DNA from: Ideonella livida
GTDB taxonomy: Bacteria > Pseudomonadota > Gammaproteobacteria > Burkholderiales > Burkholderiaceae_C
NCBI RefSeq assembly: GCF_010499455.1
Contig: NZ_JAAGOH010000028.1
Coordinates: forward strand, 1 to 62,202
Length of the DNA: 62,202 nt
Reading direction: 5' to 3'
This document shows positions 17,584-26,060 of this stretch, one piece after another (the first letter of the stretch is position 1; each line of letters starts with the position of its first letter). A program made the translations under genes and the position numbers. The notes below the pieces were generated by a model. It made no database searches and was not told where the DNA came from. It was given only the letters and a program-made list of their open reading frames with translations.

Positions 17584-18486
17584 ATGACCACCCCGCCCGA
17601 CGACCTCTTCCCCGGCTTCACCACCCACACCGTGCAGACCGCCCCCGGCGTGCAGATCCATGTGCGCAGCGGCGGGCGGGGCACGCCCCTGCTGCTGCTG
17701 CACGGCCACCCGCAAACCCACGCGCTGTGGCACCGTGTGGCGCCAGCCCTGGCCCAGCACCACACCTTGGTGCTGGCCGACCTGCGGGGTTATGGCGACT
17801 CGTCCAAGCCCCCGGGTGAGCCTGACCATGCCAACTACAGCAAGCGCGTGATGGCGCAAGACCTGCTGGCCGCGATGCGCGCCCTGGGCCACGAGCGCTT
17901 TGACGTGCTGGCCCACGACCGGGGCGCCCGCGTGGCCCACCGCCTGGCGCAAGACCACCCGCGGGCCGTGCGCCGCCTGGCGCTGCTGGACATCGCCCCC
18001 ACCCTGGCCATGTACCGCCAGACCACCGAGACCTTTGCCCGCGCCTACTGGCACTGGTTCTTCCTCATCCAGCCCGCACCGCTGCCCGAGCGCTTGATTG
18101 AGGCCGACCCCGCCGCCTATGTGCGTGACGTGATGGGCCGGCGCAGTGCCGGCCTGGCCCCGTTTGACCCCCGCGCCCTGGCCGCCTACCAGCGCGCCCT
18201 GGCCCTGCCCGGCACCGCCCACGGCCTGTGCGAGGACTACCGCGCCAGCGCCGGCATCGACCTGGAACACGACCAGGCCGACCGCGACGCCCACCGCCTG
18301 CTGCCCATGCCGCTGCTGGTGCTGTGGGGCCGCGAGGGCGTGGTGCACCGCTGCTTCCAACCGCTGCACGAATGGCGCGCCGTGGCCACCGACGTGCGCG
18401 GCCGCGCGCTGGACTGCGGCCACTACATCGCCGAAGAGGCGCCCCAAGCCCTGCTGGACGAGGTGCTGCCCTTCTTTGCCGCCTGA
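17584..18486 (+). CDS. Alpha/beta hydrolase of the fluoroacetate dehalogenase (haloacetate dehalogenase) type
   Basis: A 300-residue hydrolase in which all residues known from fluoroacetate dehalogenase line up. The nucleophile is Asp112 in HDRGARVAHR, flanked by Arg113 and Arg116 for carboxylate binding. His157 and Trp158 (in YWHWFFL) and Tyr219 match the fluoride pocket. The acid is Asp136 and the base His280 (CGHYIAEEAP). The family hydrolyses the C-F bond of fluoroacetate to glycolate, though close relatives prefer other haloacids or act as epoxide hydrolases. It is followed 30 bases later by leuC/leuD-like genes and faces a LysR gene. Confidence 0.85.
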   Translation: MTTPPDDLFPGFTTHTVQTAPGVQIHVRSGGRGTPLLLLHGHPQTHALWHRVAPALAQHHTLVLADLRGYGDSSKPPGEPDHANYSKRVMAQDLLAAMRALGHERFDVLAHDRGARVAHRLAQDHPRAVRRLALLDIAPTLAMYRQTTETFARAYWHWFFLIQPAPLPERLIEADPAAYVRDVMGRRSAGLAPFDPRALAAYQRALALPGTAHGLCEDYRASAGIDLEHDQADRDAHRLLPMPLLVLWGREGVVHRCFQPLHEWRAVATDVRGRALDCGHYIAEEAPQALLDEVLPFFAA

Positions 18487-18515
18487 ACCTCCCCGCGTCG
18501 CCACCCCACCGCCCC

Positions 18516-19943
18516 ATGACCACCACGCCCCGCACCCCCCGCACGCTCTACCAAAAGCTGGTGGACAGCCACACCGTCGCCCGCCTGGACGACGAGAACG
18601 TGCTGCTCTTTTGCGACCTGCACCTGATGAACGAATACACCAGCCCGCAGGCCTTTGCCGGGCTGTACGAGCAGGGCCGCGGTGTGCCGCTGCCCGGCCA
18701 GAACGTGGCCGTGGTCAGCCACATCATCCCCACCCACCCCACGGCCATTCGCGTGATTGCCGACGCGCCTTCGGCCCTGCAGGCCAGCAACCTCAACAAG
18801 AACTGCGAGCACTTCGGCATCCCGCTGTTTGACACCCACGACCCGCTGCAGGGCATTGAGCACGTGGTGGCGCCCGAGCACGGCCTCATCCGCCCCGGCA
18901 TGGTGGTGATCTGCGGCGACAGCCACACCACCACCTATGGCGCCCTGGGCGCGCTGGGTTTTGGCATTGGCACCACCGAGGTGGAGCATGTGCTGGCCAC
19001 CCAGACCCTGGCCTACCGCGTGGCCCTGGCCATGCACATCCGCGTGAACGGCCAGCTCGCCACCGGTGTGACCGCCAAAGACCTGATCCTGCACATCATC
19101 GGCCGCATCGGCGCCCAGGGCGCGCGCGGCCATGTGGTGGAGTTCAGCGGCCCGGCGATTGACGCGCTCAGCATCGAGGCCCGCTTCACCCTGTGCAACA
19201 TGGCGGTGGAAGCCGGCGCCCGGGGCGCCCTCATCGCCCCGGATGCCGCCGCCATCGACTACGTGATGGCCCGTGCGCCTGACCTGGCCGCGCACCGCGC
19301 CGCCGCCCTGACCGCCTGGCAAGACCTGCGCAGCGACCCCGGCGCCCGCTTTGACACCGAGCACCAGTTCGACGCCAGCGGCCTGGCCCCGCAAATCACC
19401 TGGGGCACCAGCCCCGACCAGGTGGCACCCATTGACGGCCACCTGCCGCTGTTGGCTGACCTGGCCGATGGCCCCGAGCGCCAAAGCGCCCGCCGCGCCC
19501 TGGCCTACACCGGCCTGGCCGAAGGCGCGCCGCTGGCCGGCACGCCCATCCAGCATGTGTTCATCGGCTCGTGCACCAATGGCCGCATCGAAGACCTGCG
19601 CGCCGCCGCCGCCCTGCTGCGCGGCCGCCGCGTGGCCGCCGGCGTGCGCGTGATGGTGGTGCCCGGCAGCGGCGCCGTGCGCGCCGCCGCCGAGGCCGAG
19701 GGCCTGGACCGCGTGTTTCTGGACGCCGGCTGCGAATGGCGCCGCCCCGGCTGCTCCATGTGCCTGGCCATGAACGACGACGTGCTCGCCCCCGGCGTGC
19801 GCTGCGCCTCCACCACCAACCGCAACTTTGAAGGCCGCCAGGGCCGCGGCGCCATCACCCACCTGATGAGCCCCGCCATGGCGGCTGCCGCCGCCGTCAC
19901 CGGCCGCCTCACCGACGCCCGCACCCTGGAGATCCTGGCATGA
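18516..19943 (+). CDS. LeuC-like hydro-lyase large subunit (paralogue outside a leu operon)
   Basis: A 475-residue aconitase-family protein. The 4Fe-4S ligands are Cys353 (IGSCTNGR), Cys413 and Cys416 (RPGCSMCLAMN). The N-terminus follows LeuC (LYQKLVDSHTV, then EYTSPQAF) but differs where authentic LeuC usually reads RHLIHEV. Together with the small subunit it should isomerise or hydrate a C4-C6 dicarboxylate; 3-isopropylmalate is the textbook substrate. There is no leuB next door, and the neighbour is a dehalogenase-like hydrolase, so a catabolic substrate (citraconate- or dimethylmaleate-type) is plausible. Its stop overlaps leuD by four bases. Confidence 0.88.
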   Translation: MTTTPRTPRTLYQKLVDSHTVARLDDENVLLFCDLHLMNEYTSPQAFAGLYEQGRGVPLPGQNVAVVSHIIPTHPTAIRVIADAPSALQASNLNKNCEHFGIPLFDTHDPLQGIEHVVAPEHGLIRPGMVVICGDSHTTTYGALGALGFGIGTTEVEHVLATQTLAYRVALAMHIRVNGQLATGVTAKDLILHIIGRIGAQGARGHVVEFSGPAIDALSIEARFTLCNMAVEAGARGALIAPDAAAIDYVMARAPDLAAHRAAALTAWQDLRSDPGARFDTEHQFDASGLAPQITWGTSPDQVAPIDGHLPLLADLADGPERQSARRALAYTGLAEGAPLAGTPIQHVFIGSCTNGRIEDLRAAAALLRGRRVAAGVRVMVVPGSGAVRAAAEAEGLDRVFLDAGCEWRRPGCSMCLAMNDDVLAPGVRCASTTNRNFEGRQGRGAITHLMSPAMAAAAAVTGRLTDARTLEILA

Positions 19944-20599
19944 GCGACAGCCTGAACACCGCCGCCGACACCGCACAAATCACCGGCCGCGCCGCCGCCT
20001 TGCGCATCGAGAACCTCGACACCGACCAGATCATGCCCAAGCAGTTTCTGCGCGGCATCGACAAATCTGGCCTGAGAGACGGCCTGCTCTACGACCTGCG
20101 CTTTGACGCCCAGGGCCAGCCCCGCCCCGACTGCGTGCTCAACCAGCCCGCCGGGGCCGGCGCCGCCATCTTGGTGGGCGGTGCCAACTTTGGCTGCGGC
20201 TCCAGCCGCGAGCACGCCGTGTGGGGCCTGCAGCAGTACGGCATCCGCGCCATCGTCGCCCCCAGCTTTGGCGAAATCTTCTACAGCAACGCCATGAACA
20301 ACCGCCTGCTGCTGGTGATGCTGCCCCCCGCCCACATCGCCCAGCTCATGGACGAGGCCGACGACCCCCACCACACCCCGTTCACCCTGGACGTGGCCAC
20401 CCAAACCCTGCACAGCGCCACCCTTCAAACCCGCTTTGAGCTGCTGCCCCGCCACCGCCGCATGTTCCTGGAAGGGCTGGACAGCATCGGCCTCTCGCTC
20501 ACCTACCGTGCGCAGACTGAGGCGTTTGCGCAAGCCCACTGGGCTGCGCAGCCGTGGGTGAAGGATGTGGCGGCGGGGGCGCGGGCGCGCTTGGCCTGA
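19940..20599 (+). CDS. LeuD-like hydro-lyase small subunit
   Basis: A 219-residue swivel-domain subunit. ENLDTDQIMPKQFL near residue 25 and NFGCGSSREHAVWGL near residue 95 are diagnostic of LeuD. The length is normal. It is translationally coupled to the LeuC-like gene and ends this operon. A small GC-rich hairpin (GCGCC/GGCGC at 20612-20624) lies just after the stop but has no T-run, so it is a weak terminator at best. Confidence 0.9.
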   Translation: MSDSLNTAADTAQITGRAAALRIENLDTDQIMPKQFLRGIDKSGLRDGLLYDLRFDAQGQPRPDCVLNQPAGAGAAILVGGANFGCGSSREHAVWGLQQYGIRAIVAPSFGEIFYSNAMNNRLLLVMLPPAHIAQLMDEADDPHHTPFTLDVATQTLHSATLQTRFELLPRHRRMFLEGLDSIGLSLTYRAQTEAFAQAHWAAQPWVKDVAAGARARLA

Positions 20600-20674
20600 T
20601 CTGACCCCACCGCGCCTCCGGCGCACTGCCGGTTAGGCATTACATTGGCGGCACACCATTGACGGGATGCCGCC

Positions 20675-20920
20675 ATGCCGCGCTTCAAGGACGAAACCCT
20701 TTCCATCCGCACCTCGGCGGACATCAAGCAGCTGTTGCGCCAGGCGGCAGAGCTGGAGCGGCGCTCGGTGGCGTCGATGGTGGAAGTCTTGGTGCTGGAG
20801 TACGCCCGGCAGCATGGCCTGCCCACCTCGGCGCCGCTGCCGCCCTCGCGCCGGCCCGCTGCGGCCGCCGGCGGCGTGGCGCCTGCGCAAGGCCCCAGCC
20901 CACACCGCCCCAGTCTTTGA
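20675..20920 (+). CDS. Small ribbon-helix-helix-like DNA-binding protein heading the hsd operon
   Basis: An 81-residue protein. Residues 1-50 fit a ribbon-helix-helix fold: a short strand (DETLSIRTS) followed by two helices (ADIKQLLRQAAELERR and VASMVEVLVLEYARQ). The tail is a Pro/Ala-rich, disordered stretch. It lies 21 bases before hsdM, so it is probably co-transcribed with the restriction system and may repress the operon. It could instead be an antitoxin-like orphan; no toxin gene is adjacent. Confidence 0.7.
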   Translation: MPRFKDETLSIRTSADIKQLLRQAAELERRSVASMVEVLVLEYARQHGLPTSAPLPPSRRPAAAAGGVAPAQGPSPHRPSL

Positions 20921-20941
20921 CCTTTGTCCGCGAGACCGCGC

Positions 20942-22660
20942 ATGAACCCCAACGAACAGCACTTTTTCAACGAGCTGGAAAAAAAGCTCTGGACCGCCGC
21001 CGACAAGTTGCGCTCCTCTCTGGACGCCTCGGTCTACAAGCATGTGGTGCTGGGCCTGATCTTTCTGAAGTACGTGTCTGACGCCTTTGAAGAGCGCCAG
21101 CGTGAACTGCGCCAGCAGTTCCAAGACCCCGCGCACGACTACTTCATGGACCCCGACGCCTACGGCGGCGCCGGCACCGAAGAGTACGAAGCCAACCTGG
21201 CCGCCGAGCTGGAAGTGCGCGACTACTACACCGAGAAAAACGTCTTCTGGGTGCCCTTTGAGGCGCGCTGGCAAACCCTGCGCGACCTGGCCCAACTGCC
21301 GCCCGGCGAGGCCTTGCCGTGGAACGCTCCGGGCAAAGACACGCCCGAGAAGATGCGCACCGTGGGCTGGCTGATCGACAACGCCATGGAGGCTGTGGAG
21401 CGCGAGAACAGCCGGCTCAAGAACGTGCTGAACAAAGACTTTGCGCGCACCCAGATCGACAGCCACAAGCTGGCCGATTTGATCGCCCACTTTTCAGACA
21501 CCAACTTCAGCCAGCCCAGCTACAACGGCCAGCCGCTGGACCTGAAGAGCAAAGACATCCTGGGCCATGTGTACGAGTACTTCCTGGGCCAGTTCGCCCT
21601 GGCCGAAGGCAAAAAAGGCGGCCAGTACTACACGCCCAAAAGCATCGTCACGCTGATTGTGGAAATGCTGCAGCCCTTCAAAGGCCGGGTGTACGACCCC
21701 GCCATGGGCTCGGGTGGCTTTTTTGTGCAGAGCGAAGAATTCATCACCCAGCACGGCAGCGCGCTGGTGCAGGGCAAAGCCGGCCAGATCAGCGTGTACG
21801 GCCAAGAAAGCAACCCCACCACCTGGAAGCTGGCCGCCATGAACATGGCCATCCGGGGCCTGGATTTCAACTTTGGCGGCCAACCCGGCGACACCCTGCA
21901 AAACGACCTGCACCCCGACCTGCGCGCCGACTACGTGATGGCCAACCCCCCCTTCAACATGAAGGAATGGTGGAACGCCAAGCTGGAGCACGACCCGCGC
22001 TGGCTGCCCGGCTGCACCCCGCCCCCCGGCAACGCCAACTTTGCTTGGTTGCAGCACATGCTGCACCACCTGGCCCCCACCGGCAGCATGGCCCTGCTGC
22101 TGGCCAATGGCTCGATGAGCAGCAACACCAACAACGAAGGCGAGATTCGGAAAGCTTTGGTGGAGCGCGACTTGGTGGAATGCATGGTGGCGCTGCCCGG
22201 CCAGCTCTTCACCAACACGCAAATCCCGGCTTGCATCTGGTTCCTCACCAAAGACAAGGCCAACGGCTTCAACCTGAACAAAAAGAAGCGCGACCGGCGC
22301 GGCCAGTTTTTGTTCATCGACGCCCGCCAACTCGGCTACATGAAAGACCGCGTGCTGCGCGACTTCAGGGTGGAAGACATCCAAAAAATCGCCAGCACCT
22401 TCCACGCTTGGCAGCATGGCGAGGGCTACGCCGATGCACCGGGCTTTTGCTATTCCGCCTCACTGGATGACATCCGCAAGCACGAGCATGTGCTGACGCC
22501 GGGGCGGTATGTGGGCGCCGAAGAGCAGGCAGAAGACGGCGAAGCCTTTGCCGACAAGATGGCACGGCTGACGGCGCAACTGGCGGAGCAGTTTGCTGAG
22601 AGTGCGAAGCTGGAGGCGGAGATCAAGAAGAATTTGGCGGGGCTGGGTTATGCAATCTGA
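20942..22660 (+). CDS. hsdM: Type I restriction-modification methyltransferase subunit HsdM
   Basis: A 572-residue adenine methyltransferase subunit. The helical N-terminal domain (about residues 5-165) includes the HsdM_N pattern ASVYKHVVLGLIFLKYVSDAF. The SAM-binding motif I reads DPAMGSGGF (252-260) and the catalytic motif IV is NPPF (335-338). The ATG at 20942 gives the usual MNPNEQHFFNELEKKLW opening. It modifies the target adenines specified by HsdS and is required for restriction too. The hsdS start lies 11 bases before its stop. Confidence 0.95.
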   Translation: MNPNEQHFFNELEKKLWTAADKLRSSLDASVYKHVVLGLIFLKYVSDAFEERQRELRQQFQDPAHDYFMDPDAYGGAGTEEYEANLAAELEVRDYYTEKNVFWVPFEARWQTLRDLAQLPPGEALPWNAPGKDTPEKMRTVGWLIDNAMEAVERENSRLKNVLNKDFARTQIDSHKLADLIAHFSDTNFSQPSYNGQPLDLKSKDILGHVYEYFLGQFALAEGKKGGQYYTPKSIVTLIVEMLQPFKGRVYDPAMGSGGFFVQSEEFITQHGSALVQGKAGQISVYGQESNPTTWKLAAMNMAIRGLDFNFGGQPGDTLQNDLHPDLRADYVMANPPFNMKEWWNAKLEHDPRWLPGCTPPPGNANFAWLQHMLHHLAPTGSMALLLANGSMSSNTNNEGEIRKALVERDLVECMVALPGQLFTNTQIPACIWFLTKDKANGFNLNKKKRDRRGQFLFIDARQLGYMKDRVLRDFRVEDIQKIASTFHAWQHGEGYADAPGFCYSASLDDIRKHEHVLTPGRYVGAEEQAEDGEAFADKMARLTAQLAEQFAESAKLEAEIKKNLAGLGYAI

Positions 22661-23945
22661 CTGGCATCAGATAACCCTGGGGGAATTTGTTCGACTCCAG
22701 CGGGGGCATGATTTAACCGCAAGCGAACAGCGGCCAGGCCATTTTCCTGTTATGGGATCTGCCGGCCAAAACGGAACCCACTCGGAATTCAAAGCGTTTG
22801 GCCCAGGTGTTGTGATTGGGCGAAGTGGCGCATCAATGGGCCGAGTTCATTACTGTGAAACAGACTACTGGCCGCACAACACCTGCCTCTACGTCACAGA
22901 TTTTCTCGAAAACAATCCGCTCTTTGCCTTCTACAAATTAGCAGAACTTGATCTTGCCAGGTATAACTCCGGCAGTGCCCAACCTTCGCTGAACAGGAAC
23001 TACATCTACGGCATGCCGTTGTGGATTCCAGGCAGGCACATTCAAGACCGGATCGCCCAAGTGATCCATTCAATTGATAAGAAGATTGACCTCAACCGCC
23101 GCATCAACCAAACCCTGGAAGCCATGGCGCAAGCCATCTTCAAATCATGGTTTGTGGATTTCGACCCGGTCAAAGCCAAAATCGCAGCCCTTGCCGAAGG
23201 CCGCGACCCGCTGCGCGCCGCGATGAGCGCCATCAGCGGCAAACCCGAAGAAGAACTCGACGCGCTGCCCACTGAAAGCTTCGAGCAACTCGCCGCCACC
23301 GCCGCGCTGTTTCCCGATGAGATGGTGGAATCGGCGTTGGGGGAGATTCCGAAGGGGTGGGAAGCGAAGTCGCTTGATTCTGTTGCAAATTATCTGAATG
23401 GACTCGCACTTCAGAAATTTCCACCACAGAGCGTGTCCGACTTCTTGCCGGTAATTAAAATTGCACAGTTGCGTGCCGGGCATACTGGTGGTGCTGATAA
23501 AGCCGCATCCAAACTAAAACCTGAATATATCGTGTGCGACGGCGATGTGCTTTTTTCTTGGTCGGGATCGTTGGAAGTAGATGTTTGGACTGGAGGTGTC
23601 GGCGCTCTTAATCAGCACCTTTTCAAAGTAACATCATCTGTTGTGCCAAAGTGGTTTTACTTGCTAGCAACTAAGCATCATTTAGCCAATTTCCGCGAGA
23701 TTGCTGCAAACAAGGCGACCACCATGGGTCATATTCAGCGCAAGCACCTTACAGATGCAAGAATCGCGACTCCATCGGCGGATTTTTTTGCTCAAGCAGC
23801 AAAATTGATATCGCCTTTGATAGATGAAATTATTTCGATTCGGTTGCAATCGCGAGAATTGACGAAAACGCGGGATGCCCTCCTCCCCAAACTTCTCTCC
23901 GGCGAAATCTGCGTTTCAGAAATACCGATGGAGCACGCTAAATAG
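22650..23945 (+). CDS. hsdS: Type I restriction-modification specificity subunit HsdS
   Basis: A 431-residue subunit with two target-recognition domains (about residues 1-150 and 225-400). The central conserved helix contains INQTLEAMAQAIFKSWFVDF and the C-terminal one TRDALLPKLLSGEI. The two recognition domains are visibly more AT-rich than the flanking genes, as expected for modules exchanged between strains. The protein determines the DNA sequence recognised by the M2S and R2M2S complexes. The ATG at 22650 overlaps hsdM. Confidence 0.93.
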   Translation: MQSDWHQITLGEFVRLQRGHDLTASEQRPGHFPVMGSAGQNGTHSEFKAFGPGVVIGRSGASMGRVHYCETDYWPHNTCLYVTDFLENNPLFAFYKLAELDLARYNSGSAQPSLNRNYIYGMPLWIPGRHIQDRIAQVIHSIDKKIDLNRRINQTLEAMAQAIFKSWFVDFDPVKAKIAALAEGRDPLRAAMSAISGKPEEELDALPTESFEQLAATAALFPDEMVESALGEIPKGWEAKSLDSVANYLNGLALQKFPPQSVSDFLPVIKIAQLRAGHTGGADKAASKLKPEYIVCDGDVLFSWSGSLEVDVWTGGVGALNQHLFKVTSSVVPKWFYLLATKHHLANFREIAANKATTMGHIQRKHLTDARIATPSADFFAQAAKLISPLIDEIISIRLQSRELTKTRDALLPKLLSGEICVSEIPMEHAK

Positions 23946-23978
23946 CCTGTAGCGTCCAAATCGGCAGGGAGAATAAAG

Positions 23979-24581
23979 ATGACCCAACAAGTCACGATTT
24001 ACACCACACAAGACGGCCAAGCACAACTGACTGTGGCCATGGACAGGGACACCGTTTGGCTCAGCCAAGCACAAATGGGTGAGTTGTTCGATACCACGCC
24101 CGAGAACGTCCTCATGCACTTGAAGAACATCTTCAAGGACGAGGAACTGGCCGAGGAAGCAACTGCTAAGGAATTCTTAGTGGTTCGCGACGAAGGCCAG
24201 CGCAAGGTGCGCCGCCGCATCAAGCACTACAACCTGGATGCCATTCTTTCGGTGGGCTACCGGGTCAGTTCAAAACGCGCCACCCAGTTCCGCCAATGGG
24301 CCACCCGCACCCTGAAAGACCACCTCGTCCAGGGCTACACCCTGCACCAGCAACGCCTGGCCGAACGCGGCATCGATTTTGAACAGGCCCTCAGCCTGCT
24401 CTCACGCACGCTGAACCACCAACAACGGGTCAACGCCGAAGGCGCCGCCGTGCTGGCGGTGATTGCCGACTACGCCCGCAGTTGGAGCCTGCTTCAGCAG
24501 TACGACGAGCAAAGCATCTCGGCGCTGGCGTTGCCGCTCGTCAGGCTGCATGTGAAAGCGCAAGGGCATCCAAGATGCTGA
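23979..24581 (+). CDS. RhuM-family protein, truncated (Fic/Doc-type C-terminal half absent)
   Basis: A 200-residue protein that begins with the RhuM pattern: YTTQDGQAQLTVAMDRDTVW, SQAQMGELFDTT, then KHYNLDAILSVGYRV. Full RhuM proteins of type I loci are about 330 residues and carry a Fic-like domain with an HPFxxGNxR motif. Here the frame stops just after RSWSLLQQYDEQ, where that half should begin, and the last 20 residues do not look like RhuM. The next gene starts seven bases before the stop. This suggests a deletion or replacement. Whether the remainder works is unknown; RhuM function is poorly defined. Confidence 0.8.
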   Translation: MTQQVTIYTTQDGQAQLTVAMDRDTVWLSQAQMGELFDTTPENVLMHLKNIFKDEELAEEATAKEFLVVRDEGQRKVRRRIKHYNLDAILSVGYRVSSKRATQFRQWATRTLKDHLVQGYTLHQQRLAERGIDFEQALSLLSRTLNHQQRVNAEGAAVLAVIADYARSWSLLQQYDEQSISALALPLVRLHVKAQGHPRC

Positions 24582-26059
24582 ACGAAACACTCGAAGACCT
24601 CGGCCGGTTGCGCGAATCTGTCGCGCTCGAATGCAAGCTCGCGGGTGGCCGTGACGGCAAGGGGGCCCTGCCAGAGGATTTCTGGCCCACCTACAGCGCC
24701 ATGGCCAATACGGACGGAGGCGTGGTGATCCTGGGCATGCGCGAGCGCAAGGGCCACTTTGAACCCGTGGGCATCGAGAACCCCGACAAGGTGCGCACCG
24801 AGCTGTTCAACCACCTCAACAACCGCCAGAAGGTAAGCGCCAACCTGCTGACTGATCAGCAGGTGCGTGAATGGCGTGTGGCGGGCAAGACCTTGCTGGT
24901 CGTCGAGATCCCCCGCGCACGCCGGCAGCAGCGCCCGGTGTACCTCACGCCCAATCCCTTGGGCGGCAACACCTACCGGCGCTTGAACGAGGGCGACCGG
25001 CCGCTGCCTGACGAAGACGTCAAACGCATGCTGGCCGAGCAGATGGAGGACAGCCGCGACAGCCGCATCCTTCCACTCTTTGGCCTGAAGGATCTGGACG
25101 CCGACAGCCTGAAGGCCTACCGCAACATCTTCCGCGCCGACAAACCCGACCACCCCTGGCTGGCTTTGGATGACCAGGGTTTTCTGCGCATGCTGGGGGG
25201 CTGGCGGGAAGACCGGGCCACTGGCGAGGCGGGTTTGACGCTGGCCGGGCTGCTGATGTTTGGGCAGTGGATCGCCATCAGCGAGGCCTTGCCGCACTAC
25301 TTTCTGGACTACCAGGAGCGCCCGGCCGATTACGCCACCAGCGTGCGCTGGCTGGATCGTGTGGTGCCGGATGGCGCTTGGTCGGGCAACGTGTTTGACT
25401 TTTACCGCCGGGTGGTCACGCGGCTGACAGCGGATCTGAAAGTGCCGTTCGTGCTGAAAGACGGCGTGCGCCAGGACGACACCCCGGCGCACAAAGCGCT
25501 GCGCGAGGCGTTGGTGAACGCGCTGGTGCATGCGGACTTCAGCGGGCGGCTTTCGGTGCTGGTGGTGAAGGAGCCCGCGGGGTTCAGTTTTCGCAATCCG
25601 GGCGGCCTGCGGGTGCCGGCTGCGCTGGCCTTGCAAGGCGGCGTGAGCGACTGCCGCAATCGCACGATGCAGCAGATGTTCCTGATGATTGGCCTGGGCG
25701 AGCGAGCGGGCTCGGGGATGTCACGCATCCTGCATGGCTGGCAGGACCTGGGGCACACGGTGCGGCTGGTGGAGCTGTTCGAGCCGCAGGAGCATTCGGT
25801 GCTGGAGATGCGCTGGGCCGTTGCCGAACTTGCCCCGCCAAGTTCGGTAGAAAGTTCGGTAGAAAGTTCGGTAGAAACCTCCGCAACCCTGTTGGCGCTG
25901 CTGGAACAGAACCCCAAGCTGACCTCACCCACTTTGGCCCAACGCTTGGGTCTGACGCCTCGGGCCGTTGAAAAGCAACTGGCCAAGCTCAAGGCGCAGG
26001 GCCGACTGCGCCGCGTCGGACCGAACAAGGGTGGCCATTGGGAAGTGCTGGAGCCGTGA
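24575..26059 (+). CDS. AlbA_2 (Schlafen-like) / HATPase domain protein with C-terminal winged helix
   Basis: A 494-residue protein in three parts. Residues 1-150 form an AlbA_2 domain ([26 protein letters not shown]). Residues about 290-400 hold a GHKL-type ATPase remnant ([29 protein letters not shown]). The C-terminus is a winged HTH ([24 protein letters not shown]) after a short SSVE tandem repeat. Such proteins are frequent passengers of type I systems and defence islands; some Schlafen-like relatives are antiviral. It overlaps the truncated rhuM by seven bases and ends one base before hsdR, so it is fully inside the operon. Confidence 0.88.
   Translation: MLNETLEDLGRLRESVALECKLAGGRDGKGALPEDFWPTYSAMANTDGGVVILGMRERKGHFEPVGIENPDKVRTELFNHLNNRQKVSANLLTDQQVREWRVAGKTLLVVEIPRARRQQRPVYLTPNPLGGNTYRRLNEGDRPLPDEDVKRMLAEQMEDSRDSRILPLFGLKDLDADSLKAYRNIFRADKPDHPWLALDDQGFLRMLGGWREDRATGEAGLTLAGLLMFGQWIAISEALPHYFLDYQERPADYATSVRWLDRVVPDGAWSGNVFDFYRRVVTRLTADLKVPFVLKDGVRQDDTPAHKALREALVNALVHADFSGRLSVLVVKEPAGFSFRNPGGLRVPAALALQGGVSDCRNRTMQQMFLMIGLGERAGSGMSRILHGWQDLGHTVRLVELFEPQEHSVLEMRWAVAELAPPSSVESSVESSVETSATLLALLEQNPKLTSPTLAQRLGLTPRAVEKQLAKLKAQGRLRRVGPNKGGHWEVLEP
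25841..25876. repeat. Three tandem 12-bp copies in the albA_2-like gene
   Basis: AGTTCGGTAGAA is present three times head to tail (25841-25852, 25853-25864, 25865-25876), giving SSVE three times in the linker before the winged helix. It is much less GC-rich than its surroundings. Copy-number change would keep the frame and alter linker length. Confidence 0.9.
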
Positions 26060-26060
26060 C

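Noticed and set aside
20612-20624. GCGCC/GGCGC hairpin after the LeuD-like gene as terminator
   Set aside because: The stem is only 5 bp and there is no T-run; short GC hairpins are expected by chance at this composition.
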